64,000 nt of DNA from WLJO01 sp945889085 (GCA_945889085.1 CAMDBM010000001.1:1-64000), one strand, 5' to 3'; shown: positions 7,936-17,405, counted from the stretch's first letter. The notes: generated by a model from the letters alone, not told the origin. Made by a program: numbers and translations.

Positions 7936-8799
7936 TCAGGAGAACTCGCGCTCCGTCCACCCGGGGAAGATGTCTGGCAGGCCGTCGCTCACCCGGTCCG
8001 GGAAGCGGGCCGACCGCTTTTCGAGGAAGGAGGTCACGCCCTCGATGGCATCGGCGCTGGGTCCGCGAACGGCGATCCCGCGCGAATCCATCTTGTGGGC
8101 CTCCATGGGGTGATCCAGGCTGAGGCCGCGCCAGAGCATGTGGCGGGCGAGCGACACCGATACGGGCGCCGTGTTGTCGGCGATCTCCCGTGCGAGCACG
8201 TAGGCCGCCGCGAGCAGATCCTCAGGCTCGTGGACACTGCGGACGAGACCGCCCTCGAGTGCCTCCTGCGCCGAGAAGATCCTTCCCGTGTACACCCACT
8301 CGGTGGCCTTGGAGATTCCCACGATGCGGGGCAGGAACCACGACGAGCAGGCCTCGGGCACGATGCCACGACGGGCGAACACGAAGCCGAACCTGGCTGT
8401 GGTGCTGGCAAGACGGAAGTCCATCGGGAGGGTCATCGTGACACCAACACCGACCGCGGCTCCGTTGATCGCGCCGATCACCGGCTTGTGGCTCTCGTAG
8501 ATCCGCAGTGAGGCGAGCCCACCGCCATCGCGGGTCACACCCTCCACCTTGGTCTTGACGTCGCTACCGCCCTTGGCGAACGTGGCGCCCCCGCCCGAGA
8601 GGTCTGCGCCAGCACAGAAGCCCCGGCCCGAACCGGTCATGACGACGACGCGCACGTCATCATCGGCGTCCGTGTGGTCAAACGCATCGATAATTTCGTT
8701 CATCATCGTGCTCGTGAAGGCGTTGAGCTGGTCGGGCCGGTTCAGGGTGATGGTTGCAATACCATCGGCCACTTCGTATCGAATCTGGGTGTAGTCCAC
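7936..8799 (-). CDS. Enoyl-CoA hydratase/isomerase (crotonase) family protein
   Basis: A 287-residue crotonase-fold enzyme acting on acyl-CoA thioesters, most likely hydrating trans-2-enoyl-CoA. The N-terminal signature IATITLNRPDQLNAF is followed by the CoA-binding segment GRGFCAGADLSGG. The oxyanion-hole glycine lies in the GAAVGVGVTM segment. The position of the second catalytic Glu of true hydratases is occupied by the RRGIVPEACSSW motif (Glu before Ala-Cys), common in the actinobacterial EchA paralogues. The GTG at 8799 is chosen because TACGGT lies 6 bases upstream in leaderless arrangement. It ends the ftsX-side cluster; at this place many actinobacteria have smpB instead. Confidence 0.9.
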   Translation of the reverse strand: MDYTQIRYEVADGIATITLNRPDQLNAFTSTMMNEIIDAFDHTDADDDVRVVVMTGSGRGFCAGADLSGGGATFAKGGSDVKTKVEGVTRDGGGLASLRIYESHKPVIGAINGAAVGVGVTMTLPMDFRLASTTARFGFVFARRGIVPEACSSWFLPRIVGISKATEWVYTGRIFSAQEALEGGLVRSVHEPEDLLAAAYVLAREIADNTAPVSVSLARHMLWRGLSLDHPMEAHKMDSRGIAVRGPSADAIEGVTSFLEKRSARFPDRVSDGLPDIFPGWTEREFS

Positions 8800-8805
8800 G
8801 CCACG

Positions 8806-8811
8806 ACCGTA
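8806..8811 (-). promoter_or_regulatory. Leaderless -10 box of the enoyl-CoA hydratase gene
   Basis: TACGGT on the minus strand, 6 bases before the GTG at 8799. It fits TAnnnT and supports this start over the longer frame. Confidence 0.5.
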
Positions 8812-8833
8812 GTCGCTCGGGACCGGGCGCTGC

Positions 8834-9757
8834 CTAGACGTCGAGGAAGCGGGAGGCCGCAATACCCGCGCCCGCGGCACCGGCGAGCGCTCCCAGCACG
8901 ATCAGGCGCACCACGATGGACCCGACGTATCCGCTGCCGACGATGAAGTGGACGAGGGCGAGGTCCTTGACGTTCGACAGGCCCGCGGTGACCGACCGGA
9001 TCCGCCCGGTCCAGATCACGTTGAGGCCCACGAGGGACGCGCTAGCGATGGCCGAGCCGATCAAACCCTGAATGAGCCCCTCGAGCATGAAGGGGACCCG
9101 GATGAACCAGTTGGTAGCACCCACAAGTTTCATCACCTCGATCTCCCTGCGTCTGGCGAACATCGCGGTGCGGATCGTGTTCCAGATGAGGCCCACCGCG
9201 GTCCCGAGCAGGACGATCCACAGCGCCGTGGTAACCCATCGGATGAAGCCCGACAGCTTGCTGATCACCTTGACGTATTCCGCCGGCGAACGGACGTCGA
9301 GTACCCCCGGTCTGCCCCGGAACTGACCGATCAGGTTGTTGATCACCACGGAATCGTCCGATGCCGGGGCAACCTTGAACTGGGTGGGCATCTCTTCCTC
9401 GGTGAGGGTGTCTCGCACGGTCGGGTTGGTGGCGAACAGGCGACGGAACTCCTCGTACGAGGCAGTCTTGTCCGTGTACGGGGCCTCCCTGACGATTCCC
9501 GACGCTTGCTGGTCCTCCAGGGTGGACCGCACTGCCGCCACTTGGTCGTCGGTCGCGTCGGGCTGCATGAACACCACGAACTGGACGTTGTTGCTCCACT
9601 GCTCGAGCACCTGGTCGAATGCCTTCTGGATGAAGAACGACACGCCAGCGAGGAGGAGCGAGACTGCCGCCGTGAGCACGGATGCCGCCGTGAGGGTCCA
9701 GTTCCTCTGAAAGCCCTGCCAGGTCTCCCTCAGCGCGTACCCGACACGGGAGAGCAT
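8834..9757 (-). CDS. ftsX: Cell division protein FtsX
   Basis: The membrane partner of the FtsEX complex, which transmits ATP hydrolysis by FtsE to periplasmic/extracellular peptidoglycan hydrolases at the septum. It has 307 residues: one transmembrane segment near 22-44, an extracellular domain of about 130 residues, then three membrane segments near 175-197, 220-245 and 275-300. The cytoplasmic RREIEVMKLVGATNWFIR segment is the FtsE contact typical of FtsX. The start overlaps the ftsE stop by one base (TAATG), so the two are translationally coupled. No peptidoglycan hydrolase partner gene and no smpB follows, unlike many actinobacteria. Confidence 0.97.
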   Translation of the reverse strand: MLSRVGYALRETWQGFQRNWTLTAASVLTAAVSLLLAGVSFFIQKAFDQVLEQWSNNVQFVVFMQPDATDDQVAAVRSTLEDQQASGIVREAPYTDKTASYEEFRRLFATNPTVRDTLTEEEMPTQFKVAPASDDSVVINNLIGQFRGRPGVLDVRSPAEYVKVISKLSGFIRWVTTALWIVLLGTAVGLIWNTIRTAMFARRREIEVMKLVGATNWFIRVPFMLEGLIQGLIGSAIASASLVGLNVIWTGRIRSVTAGLSNVKDLALVHFIVGSGYVGSIVVRLIVLGALAGAAGAGIAASRFLDV

Positions 9758-10434
9758 TACTCGTACACCCCACGTGTTTGGTCGCGGACGATCACACCAC
9801 GGTCCAGCTGAACGACGCGCTTGCGCATCGAGTTAACAATCACCTGGTCGTGGGTGGCCATCACAATCGTGGTTCCGGTCTTGTTAATGGCCTCGAGCAG
9901 TTTCATGATCCCCTCACCGGTTGCCGGATCGAGGTTTCCGGTGGGCTCGTCCGCAAGCAGGATCAACGGCCGGTTGACGAACGCTCGGGCAACCGAGACC
10001 CGCTGCTGCTCGCCACCGGACAGCTGGTTCGGGAAACGGTCCTCCTTGCCGGCGAGGCCGACGAGATCGAGCACCTGTGGCACCTGCTGACGGATGACGT
10101 GACGGGGTTGACCGATCACCTCGAGGGCATAGGCCACATTCTCGAACACCGTCTTGTTGAGGAGCAGCTTGTAGTCCTGGAAGATGTTGCCGATCTGACG
10201 GCGCAGTCGGGGAACGTCACCCTCACGCATCCGGTTGATGTTCTTGCCGGCAACCCAGACATCGCCACGCTCGGGCTTGTACTGCCGGTTGAGCAGTCGC
10301 AGGATCGTGCTCTTGCCCGAGCCCGATGGGCCGACGAGGAAGATGAACTCGCCCTTGGGGATGTCGAAGGACGCGTCCCGCAGAGCGGTGACGTCGCCGT
10401 CATAGATTTTGGTGACGTTCTCGAGTCGAATCAT
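9757..10434 (-). CDS. ftsE: Cell division ATP-binding protein FtsE
   Basis: The ABC-type ATPase of FtsEX, 225 residues. Walker A GPSGSGKST is at 35-43, the ABC signature LSGGEQQRV near 137-145, and Walker B LILLADEP followed by TGNLDP and the H-loop ATHDQ. The FtsE-type N-terminus MIRLENVTKIY is intact. It lies between prfB (24 bases upstream) and ftsX (one-base overlap), the order prfB-ftsE-ftsX common in Gram-positive genomes. Confidence 0.97.
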   Translation of the reverse strand: MIRLENVTKIYDGDVTALRDASFDIPKGEFIFLVGPSGSGKSTILRLLNRQYKPERGDVWVAGKNINRMREGDVPRLRRQIGNIFQDYKLLLNKTVFENVAYALEVIGQPRHVIRQQVPQVLDLVGLAGKEDRFPNQLSGGEQQRVSVARAFVNRPLILLADEPTGNLDPATGEGIMKLLEAINKTGTTIVMATHDQVIVNSMRKRVVQLDRGVIVRDQTRGVYE

Positions 10435-10458
10435 CGGTACAACGACGGTAGCAGGGGG

Positions 10459-11571
10459 TCATTCCCCCGCGGCGGCAGCCCCGGAACGCTTCCACTGCAG
10501 GTAACCCTCCATGAACGTGTCGAGGTCCCCGTCGAGCACTGCAGCAATGTTCCCGGTCTCAACGCCGGAGCGCAGGTCCTTCACCATCTGGTACGGCTGC
10601 AACACGTACGAGCGGATCTGGCTCCCCCAGCCCACCTGTGCCTGGCGACCAGCGATCTTTTCGAGCTCGATTGCCCGCTCCTCCTCGGCCTTTGCGGCAA
10701 TCATCGACTTCAGCCGGGTCATCGCCTTCGCACGGTTCTGCAGCTGGCTGCGCTCCTCCTGCGAACTTGCCACGAGGCCCGTCGGCAGGTGGATGAAGCG
10801 AACCGCCGACGAGGTCTTGTTCACGTGCTGACCGCCGGCACCCGAGGCACGGAATACCTCCGTCCGGATGTCCGCCTCGTTCAGCTCGACGTCGGGATCC
10901 TCCATGTCGGGCCAAACCTGGACTGCCGCAAAGCTGGTCTGGCGCCGGCCCTGGTTGTCGAACGGGCTGATCCTCACGAGTCGATGGGTACCACGCTCGG
11001 CGGTCATCAGGCCGTACGCGTAACGACCCCGAATCGTGCAGTCGACCGAGAGAATGCCGGCCTCGGTGCCCTGCGACACATCGTTCACCTCGAGGTCGAA
11101 CCCCCGGCGCTCTGCCCACCGCTGATACATGCGTAGCAGGAGTTCGGCCCAGTCCTGAGCGTCCACCCCGCCGTCCTTCGCGTTGATCTGGACGATCGCG
11201 TCGCCTGCGTCGTGGTCACCCGTGAACAGGCTCCGGAGCTCCAGCCCGTCGAACTTCTTGGCGAGCGCCGTAATGCCGGCCTCGATCTCAGGTTCCTGGG
11301 ACTCGTCACCCTCTTCGCGTGCCAGTTCTGCGAGCACCTCGGCATCCTCGATAGACGCCGCTAGGACGTCGTACTCGGCGACGTCTCCCTTCAGGTTGGC
11401 GTACTCAGCGTTCACCTTCTTGGCACGATCTTGATCGTCCCAGAGGTCGGGGGCGGAGATCGTCACCTCCAACTCGCTGAGGCGGATACGCCCGGCATTC
11501 ACGTTCAGGTACGAACAGGCCTCATCGAGCCGTCGACGCAGTTCCTTGAGGTCTGAGGAGAAGTCACGCAT
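10459..11571 (-). CDS. prfB: Peptide chain release factor 2
   Basis: RF2 recognises UGA and UAA stop codons in the ribosomal A site and triggers peptide release. It has 370 residues. The codon-recognition tripeptide Ser-Pro-Phe is at 202-204 and the catalytic Gly-Gly-Gln at 246-248 within GAGGQHVNKT. The N-terminal coiled helical domain is complete. The reading frame is continuous, so the programmed +1 frameshift that autoregulates prfB in E. coli is absent. It starts 9 bases after the secA stop and is probably co-transcribed. Confidence 0.98.
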   Translation of the reverse strand: MRDFSSDLKELRRRLDEACSYLNVNAGRIRLSELEVTISAPDLWDDQDRAKKVNAEYANLKGDVAEYDVLAASIEDAEVLAELAREEGDESQEPEIEAGITALAKKFDGLELRSLFTGDHDAGDAIVQINAKDGGVDAQDWAELLLRMYQRWAERRGFDLEVNDVSQGTEAGILSVDCTIRGRYAYGLMTAERGTHRLVRISPFDNQGRRQTSFAAVQVWPDMEDPDVELNEADIRTEVFRASGAGGQHVNKTSSAVRFIHLPTGLVASSQEERSQLQNRAKAMTRLKSMIAAKAEEERAIELEKIAGRQAQVGWGSQIRSYVLQPYQMVKDLRSGVETGNIAAVLDGDLDTFMEGYLQWKRSGAAAAGE

Positions 11572-11580
11572 GCCCGGTGC

Positions 11581-14364
11581 TCAGGCGTTCCGGCCGTGGC
11601 ACATCTTGAATTTCTTGCCCGAGCCGCATGGACAGGGCTCGTTTCGGCCGGTCTTGGACCACTCGTCGTTCACAACAGTCTGCTGCTTGGGGGCTGGTGC
11701 CACCGGCGGCATGTCGAGATCGCCTTCCTCCTCGAACGGACCCACCGCGGCGGCGCTCGCGAACCCGCTGGCTCCGAGCTCGGGTGCCGAGGTCTGCAGA
11801 TTCAGCACCGGGGTCGGCTCGGAGGGTTCGTGAACCACCTCCACGTGCATCATGTAGCGCACGAAGTCATCCGCAACGCCCTTCATCAGCATGCCGAACA
11901 TCTCAAAGCCCTCACGCTGCCACTCCACCAGCGGGTCCTTCTGGCCCATCGCCCGGAGGTTGATGCCCTCCTGGAGATAATCCATCTCGACGAGGTGCTC
12001 CCGCCAGCGCTGGTCGATGATCCGGAGCATCACCTGACGCTCCACCTCGCGCATGACCTCCAGGCCCATCGAGGCCTCACGCTCGTTGTAGTACTTCGTG
12101 GCCTCGGCCATCACCACGTCGTACATCTCGTCGGTGTCGCCGCAGGAGCCCAGAAGGGACTCGTCGAGCGTCGAGGGGTAGTAACTGTGTAGTTCCTGGG
12201 CCAGCCCGGCGAGGTCCCACTCGTCGTTCGCGTCGGACACACAATGGCGCGAGATGAGCGCGTCGACCGCCTCGGACAGGTACTCCATTGCGGCAGATTT
12301 GAGGTCCTCTCCGGCAAGGATCTGGTCACGGCGCCGGTAGATCACCTTGCGCTGTTCGTTCATCACCTCGTCGTACTTGAGCACGTTTTTGCGGATCTCC
12401 GCATTGCGTTGCTCCACGGTGTTCTGCGCGCGCTCGATGGCCTTCGTGACCATCTTTGCCTCGATCGCCTCGTCATCGGGCAGGGCACGACCCATCACCC
12501 ACGACAGCGCTCCCGTCGCGAAGAGTCGCATCAGCTCGTCGTCGAGACTGAGGTAGAAGCGGCTCGCGCCGGGATCGCCCTGACGGCCCGAACGGCCGCG
12601 AAGTTGGTTGTCGATGCGGCGGGACTCGTGGCGCTCCGAGCCGATCACGTAGAGACCGCCAACCGCACGGACGAGGTCACCCTCGGCCTGACAGTCCTCG
12701 GCGAGCTCGGCCAGCAGTTCGGCGTAGCGTCCCTGTGCGGCAGTACGCGCGGTGCGGTACTCCTCGGGCATCTGGTCGAGCGGCACCGGCAGGGCGTACT
12801 CGTCGGCCAACGTGTCGGGATGGTGGCCCTCTTTGAGGACCTCCTCGCGGGCGAGCAGATCCGGGTTGCCGCCGAGCAGGATGTCGACGCCTCGGCCCGC
12901 CATGTTGGTGGCCACCGTGACCGCCTTCAGGCGGCCGGCCTGGGCGACGATCATTGCCTCACGGGAGTGCTGCTTGGCATTGAGGACCTCGTGGGGTATC
13001 CCGTGCTTAGCCAACTGCCTGGACAGGTACTCGCTCTTTTCGACGCTGATCGTGCCGACGAGCACGGGCTGCCCGGCCTCGAAACGCTCGCTGATGTCCT
13101 CGACAACCGCGTCGAACTTGGGCTTCTCACCCTTGTAGATGAGGTCCGCAGCGTCCTCGCGGATCATCGGCTTGTTTGTGGGAATTGGCACCACGTTCAG
13201 GCCGTAGGTGTTCATCAACTCGGCCGCCTCGGTGGAGGCGGTTCCGGTCATCCCGGCGAGCTTGTCGTACATCCGGAAGTAGTTCTGGAGTGTGATCGTG
13301 GCGAGTGTTTGGTTCTCTTCTTTGATCTTCACCCCTTCCTTGGCCTCGACGGCTTGGTGGATGCCCTCGGACCAGCGACGGCCATCGAGGATGCGGCCGG
13401 TGAACTCGTCGACGATCTTCACCTCGCCGCCCTGCACGATGTAGTCCTTGTCGCGCTTGTACAGCTCCTTGGCCTTCAGCGCCGCCTGAAGTTGGTGCAC
13501 AAGGTTCTGCTGGACCTCGTCGTAGAGATTCGCGATGCCGAGCGCCTGCTCCACCTTCTCGATGCCGGACTCCATGGGGAAGACGATGCGCTTGTCCTCC
13601 TCCACTTCGTAGTCATCGTCGCGCTTCAGGCTCCGAACAATGCTGGCGAACTTGTAGTACAGCTTCGCAGCGTCGGCAATACGGCCGGAGATGATGAGCG
13701 GCGTTCGTGCTTCGTCGATGAGGATGGAGTCCACCTCGTCGACAATGGCATAGTTGTGGCCCCGCTGGGCCTTGTCGTCCAGCCGGACCGCCATGTTGTC
13801 GCGGAGGTAGTCGAACCCGAACTCGTTATTTGTGCCGTACGTGATGTCGCATCCGTATGCCGCACGCTTCTCGGCAGGCGTCTCTTTGTGCCCGGGGATA
13901 ACGAGTCCGACCGAGAGGCCCATGAAGCGGTGGATGCGACCCATCCACTCCGAGTCTCGACGAGCGAGGTAATCGTTCACGGTGATGAGGTGGGTTCCCC
14001 GACCGCTCACACCGTTCAGGTAGGCGGCGAGGGAAGACGTGAGGGTCTTGCCCTCGCCGGTCTTCATCTCGGCAACCCAACCGAAATGGAGCGCCGAGCC
14101 GCCCATGAGCTGGACATCGAAGGGACGCTGCCCGATCGAGCGCAGCGCGCCCTCGCGGATCGCGGCGAACGCCTCGACGAGGAGATCGTCGAGGGACTCT
14201 CCTCGTTCGTGGCGCGCCCGGAACTCTGCGGTCTTGCCGCGAAGCGCATCGTCGGTCAGCTGCTTCATGGAGGGCTCAAGAGCGTTGACCTCGGGCACCA
14301 GCCCAGCCAACGCTTTGATTTTCTTGCCTTCACCGGCTCTGAGGACGCGATCGAGGATTCCCAT
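11581..14364 (-). CDS. secA: Preprotein translocase ATPase SecA
   Basis: The motor that drives unfolded preproteins through SecYEG using ATP. It has 927 residues. Walker A MKTGEGKT is at about 100-107, the DEAD-type DEVDSILIDEARTPL segment near 206-220, then the preprotein cross-linking domain and the second nucleotide-binding fold with TNMAGRGVDI. The extreme C-terminus carries a SecB/ribosome-binding zinc motif, CPCGSGKKFKMCH, with all Cys/His ligands. The ATG at 14364 (MGILDRVLRAGEG) matches the family start. Length is close to SecA1. It is flanked by comF-like and prfB genes. Confidence 0.99.
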   Translation of the reverse strand: MGILDRVLRAGEGKKIKALAGLVPEVNALEPSMKQLTDDALRGKTAEFRARHERGESLDDLLVEAFAAIREGALRSIGQRPFDVQLMGGSALHFGWVAEMKTGEGKTLTSSLAAYLNGVSGRGTHLITVNDYLARRDSEWMGRIHRFMGLSVGLVIPGHKETPAEKRAAYGCDITYGTNNEFGFDYLRDNMAVRLDDKAQRGHNYAIVDEVDSILIDEARTPLIISGRIADAAKLYYKFASIVRSLKRDDDYEVEEDKRIVFPMESGIEKVEQALGIANLYDEVQQNLVHQLQAALKAKELYKRDKDYIVQGGEVKIVDEFTGRILDGRRWSEGIHQAVEAKEGVKIKEENQTLATITLQNYFRMYDKLAGMTGTASTEAAELMNTYGLNVVPIPTNKPMIREDAADLIYKGEKPKFDAVVEDISERFEAGQPVLVGTISVEKSEYLSRQLAKHGIPHEVLNAKQHSREAMIVAQAGRLKAVTVATNMAGRGVDILLGGNPDLLAREEVLKEGHHPDTLADEYALPVPLDQMPEEYRTARTAAQGRYAELLAELAEDCQAEGDLVRAVGGLYVIGSERHESRRIDNQLRGRSGRQGDPGASRFYLSLDDELMRLFATGALSWVMGRALPDDEAIEAKMVTKAIERAQNTVEQRNAEIRKNVLKYDEVMNEQRKVIYRRRDQILAGEDLKSAAMEYLSEAVDALISRHCVSDANDEWDLAGLAQELHSYYPSTLDESLLGSCGDTDEMYDVVMAEATKYYNEREASMGLEVMREVERQVMLRIIDQRWREHLVEMDYLQEGINLRAMGQKDPLVEWQREGFEMFGMLMKGVADDFVRYMMHVEVVHEPSEPTPVLNLQTSAPELGASGFASAAAVGPFEEEGDLDMPPVAPAPKQQTVVNDEWSKTGRNEPCPCGSGKKFKMCHGRNA

Positions 14365-14390
14365 GCAGTGGTCGATCCTACAGGGACCCC

Positions 14391-14966
14391 CTAACCGGAT
14401 GAGGGCGTCGCGGTGGCGGCGAGGCACTGCACGCTGGCCGCACCGACGGACAGCAGAGCGCTCGCCCCCTCGCGGAGCGTTGCCCCCGTGGTCGTGACGT
14501 CGTCGATGAGGAGCACCCGGGGATTGCGCCAGAGGGGCTTGGCGACGAACTGCGGCCCAATCAGGCGGGCGCTTCGGTTCTTTCCGGCTTGTGGGGAGGA
14601 CTTTCTGCCTCTGTGCAGCATCCGGCGGCAGGGCAGACCGAGCAGGTCTGCTACCGCCCGGGCCAAAACCTCGGCGGGGTCATAACCGCGGTCGGCGATA
14701 CGCCTTGCGGAGGTGGGGGCCCAGGTGACCACGTCGAGCAGACCCGGGTCGTTGACGGAGCGGGCGATCGCCACGGCGAGTGCCGACGCGGCTTGACGGG
14801 CATTGCGGTACTTGAGCCCGAGGACCATCTGTCTCGGGGGCCCAACATGAACGAGGGGTGCGAGCGCCGAGCGGCTCGAAGCAACGAGGGCGAGCGAGCG
14901 GGCGCACTCGACGCACCTGCCTACATGGAGCACCCCACAGCCCGGACAGTACGAAGGGAGGAACAT
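14391..14966 (-). CDS. ComF-family phosphoribosyltransferase-like protein
   Basis: A 191-residue protein of the ComF/GntX group. An N-terminal four-cysteine zinc site (CPGC at 8-11, CVEC at 18-21) precedes a type I phosphoribosyltransferase fold whose PRPP-binding loop reads VLLIDDVTTTGAT near residues 150-162. ComF proteins help take up transforming DNA in competent bacteria, but most family members in actinobacteria have no proven role. It lies 26 bases upstream of secA on the same strand. In many actinobacteria the ribosome hibernation factor gene lies between comF and secA; it is absent here. Confidence 0.88.
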   Translation of the reverse strand: MFLPSYCPGCGVLHVGRCVECARSLALVASSRSALAPLVHVGPPRQMVLGLKYRNARQAASALAVAIARSVNDPGLLDVVTWAPTSARRIADRGYDPAEVLARAVADLLGLPCRRMLHRGRKSSPQAGKNRSARLIGPQFVAKPLWRNPRVLLIDDVTTTGATLREGASALLSVGAASVQCLAATATPSSG

Positions 14967-15032
14967 ACCGATGTTCTACACAGGGGGTGTGACAGGATTC
15001 CTCCGTGCACACCGGGGCCAGCCGGGAGGCCG

Positions 15033-15830
15033 TCAGCAGGGGCCGTGCAGCTCCCGATTGCGCAGTCGGTACGGATCAAGGAGGTCCGGGTGCGTGATGA
15101 TCCAGAACTCGTCGTTCTCGACCGCCGCCAACACCTTCGCCGCCACGTCACGGGGATCGATAGCCGTCTCGTTCACGAGCCGGATCATGTCCTCGTTCGC
15201 CACTCGCGCGGAGGTCTTTTTCCTCTCGTTGCGTAGCTCCTCGGGCCGATTCCGCTGGCTCGTGAAAATATTCGTCTTCACGAAGCCCGGACAGAGCACG
15301 CTCACCCCCACTTGGGAGTCCCGCAGTTCCTCGCGCATCGTCTCGCTGATCCCCACTACCGCATACTTCGTCGCCGCATACGGTGCGGCCCCCGGCAAGG
15401 GGCTCAGTCCGGCCATCGACGCGGTGTTGACCACGTGGCCCCCGTCGGGGTTCCCGAGCAGCATCGGCAAGAACGACTGCAGGCCGTGGACAACGCCCCA
15501 GAGGTTGACGTTGATTACCCATTTCCAGTCACGCAGCGAGAGCTCGTGCAGCATGCCACCCCCGCCGACCCCGGCGTTGTTGCACAGGAGGTGGCACGTA
15601 CCGAAACGAGAGCGGACTTCCTCGGCGAGCGCAGCCACCTGTTCCTCCTTGGTGACGTCTACCTGAACGTGGTGCACGCCGAGCTCGGATGCCGTGCGCT
15701 CGAGCGCAACCGCCTCTACATCCGCAATCACCACGGTCATGCCGGAGTCGCGAAACGCCTCCGCCATCGCCCGTCCGATACCGCTCGCGCCGCCCGTGAT
15801 GACCGCTACTTTCCCCTGGAGATCCCTCAT
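15033..15830 (-). CDS. SDR family oxidoreductase
   Basis: A classical short-chain dehydrogenase of 265 residues. The cofactor loop TGGASGIG is at 12-19, NNAG near 84-87, Ser138, and Tyr151/Lys155 (YAATK) complete the catalytic set. The C-terminal part (VCPGFVKTNIF equivalent, here LCPGFVKTNIF) is typical of retinol-dehydrogenase-like or acyl-chain-related SDRs. The ATG at 15830 is supported by TACGGT 7 bases upstream, indicating a leaderless transcript that may continue into comF and secA 66 bases further on. The substrate is unknown. Confidence 0.9.
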   Translation of the reverse strand: MRDLQGKVAVITGGASGIGRAMAEAFRDSGMTVVIADVEAVALERTASELGVHHVQVDVTKEEQVAALAEEVRSRFGTCHLLCNNAGVGGGGMLHELSLRDWKWVINVNLWGVVHGLQSFLPMLLGNPDGGHVVNTASMAGLSPLPGAAPYAATKYAVVGISETMREELRDSQVGVSVLCPGFVKTNIFTSQRNRPEELRNERKKTSARVANEDMIRLVNETAIDPRDVAAKVLAAVENDEFWIITHPDLLDPYRLRNRELHGPC

Positions 15831-15837
15831 GGCGCCG

Positions 15838-15843
15838 ACCGTA
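15838..15843 (-). promoter_or_regulatory. Leaderless -10 box of the second SDR gene
   Basis: TACGGT on the minus strand, 7 bases before the ATG at 15830, with no ribosome site between. It also may drive the downstream comF-secA-prfB-ftsEX run. Confidence 0.5.
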
Positions 15844-15880
15844 GCCCGCAACGGGACCGCCGAGGCTGCCCGGGAGCTGC

Positions 15881-17335
15881 TCAGTAGCGATAGGTCTCCG
15901 GCTTAAAGGGCCCCGAGGGATCAACGCCGATGTATTCGGCCTGTTCGTCCGTGAGGCGGGTGAGCTTCACCCCGAGGGCCTCGAGATGGAGAGCCGCAAC
16001 CTTCTCGTCGAGCCGTTTCGGCAGGACGTGCACGCCGAGTGGGTACTTGTCCGGCTGGGTGAACAGATCGATCTGGGCAATCACCTGATTCGAGAACGAA
16101 CAGCTCATCACGAAACTGGGGTGCCCCGTTGCACACCCGAGGTTCACGAGGCGCCCCTCGGCGAGCACGATCACCGCGTGTCCGTCGGGGAAGGTCCACA
16201 GGTCCGTCCCGGGCTTCAGCTCGTCCCGCACCGCCCCGCAACGAGCGAGGCCGGCGATGTCCACCTCGGAGTCGAAGTGGCCGATATTGCACACGATCGC
16301 ATTGTGCTTCATGCGCTGCATGTGATCGATCGTGATGATCGACTCGTTACCAGTGGCAGAGACAAAGATGTCCGCCTCGCCGACCATGTCCTCCATGGTC
16401 GTGACCTGATAACCCTCCATTGCTGCCTGCAGCGCGTTGATCGGATCGATCTCGGTGACGATCACACGCGAGCCCTGGCCGCGCAGCGATTGCGCGCAAC
16501 CCTTGCCGACGTCGCCGTAGCCGCAGACCACAGCCACCTTCCCGGCGAGCATCACGTCAGTGGCACGCATGATTGCGTCGACGAGCGAGTGGCGGCATCC
16601 GTACAGGTTGTCGAACTTGCTCTTGGTGACGGAGTCGTTCACGTTGATCGCCGGGAAAAGCAGCTCCCCCATCGAGTGCATCTTGTAGAGACGCTTGACC
16701 CCGGTGGTGGTCTCCTCGGTGACGCCCCGCACCCCGCGGGCCATGCGCGTCCACTTCGTCGGGTCGGACTTCAGCGAGCGATGAAGGAGCCCGAGCACGA
16801 TGGCGAGCTCGGGATTCGTCGCCGTCGTCGGGTCGGGGACGACTCCGCTTGCCTCGTACTCAACTCCTTTGTGAAGGAGCATCGTGGCGTCACCGCCGTC
16901 ATCGAGGATCATGTTCGGACCGTCGCCGTCTGGCCACGTCATCATCTGGTCCGTGCACCACCAGTACTCCTCAAGCGTCTCGCCCTTCCAGGCGAACACC
17001 GGCACACCGGACGGGTCCTCACCGGTTCCGGTCGGGCCGACGGCGACCGCAGCAGCAGCGTGGTCCTGCGTGGAAAAGATGTTGCAGCTTGCCCAACGGA
17101 CCTCGGCACCCAACTCGACGAGGGTCTCGATGAGCACAGCCGTCTGAATCGTCATGTGGAGCGAACCGGAGATCCGGGCTCCCTTGAGCGGCTTGGTGGC
17201 GCCGAACTCCTTGCGCAGCGCACGGAGCCCCGGCATTTCGTGCTCGGCAAGGTGGATCTCCTTGCGCCCAAAGGGGGCGAGGGAGAGGTCCGCTACTCGG
17301 AAATCTCGACGGTTAGCCATCGAAGTCGGGGGCAT
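15881..17335 (-). CDS. ahcY: S-adenosylhomocysteine hydrolase
   Basis: Splits S-adenosylhomocysteine to adenosine and homocysteine, removing the inhibitor of methyltransferases. The protein has 484 residues, with the substrate-binding ISGSLHMTIQTAVL and CNIFSTQDHAAAA segments. The NAD-binding loop CGYGDVGKG follows, with the family C-terminus KPETYRY. The ATG at 17335 has GGAG 5 bases upstream; a second in-frame ATG at 17320 has none, so the longer start is preferred. A possible -10 box TAGCCT lies at 17365-17370, giving a short leader. It diverges from the DUF4012 gene. In actinobacteria ahcY is the usual edge of the manB/fbiA neighbourhood found further right here. Confidence 0.98.
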   Translation of the reverse strand: MPPTSMANRRDFRVADLSLAPFGRKEIHLAEHEMPGLRALRKEFGATKPLKGARISGSLHMTIQTAVLIETLVELGAEVRWASCNIFSTQDHAAAAVAVGPTGTGEDPSGVPVFAWKGETLEEYWWCTDQMMTWPDGDGPNMILDDGGDATMLLHKGVEYEASGVVPDPTTATNPELAIVLGLLHRSLKSDPTKWTRMARGVRGVTEETTTGVKRLYKMHSMGELLFPAINVNDSVTKSKFDNLYGCRHSLVDAIMRATDVMLAGKVAVVCGYGDVGKGCAQSLRGQGSRVIVTEIDPINALQAAMEGYQVTTMEDMVGEADIFVSATGNESIITIDHMQRMKHNAIVCNIGHFDSEVDIAGLARCGAVRDELKPGTDLWTFPDGHAVIVLAEGRLVNLGCATGHPSFVMSCSFSNQVIAQIDLFTQPDKYPLGVHVLPKRLDEKVAALHLEALGVKLTRLTDEQAEYIGVDPSGPFKPETYRY

Positions 17336-17405
17336 TGATACTCCATCAGTACGAGGAAATTCTGAGGCTAGCGGCCCCTGCTGAGGGGCTCGGGCATCCC
17401 GTACG

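Noticed and set aside
11500..11571. Programmed frameshift in prfB
   Set aside because: The RF2 frame is continuous from the ATG with no internal UGA or CTTT-type slippery site.
12244..14394. A 716-codon open frame on the plus strand opposite secA
   Set aside because: It mirrors the secA codons on the antisense strand, lacks any domain, and arises from high GC with few stop codons.
15986..17338. A 450-codon plus-strand frame opposite ahcY
   Set aside because: Shadow of ahcY; composition is typical of antisense frames in high-GC DNA.
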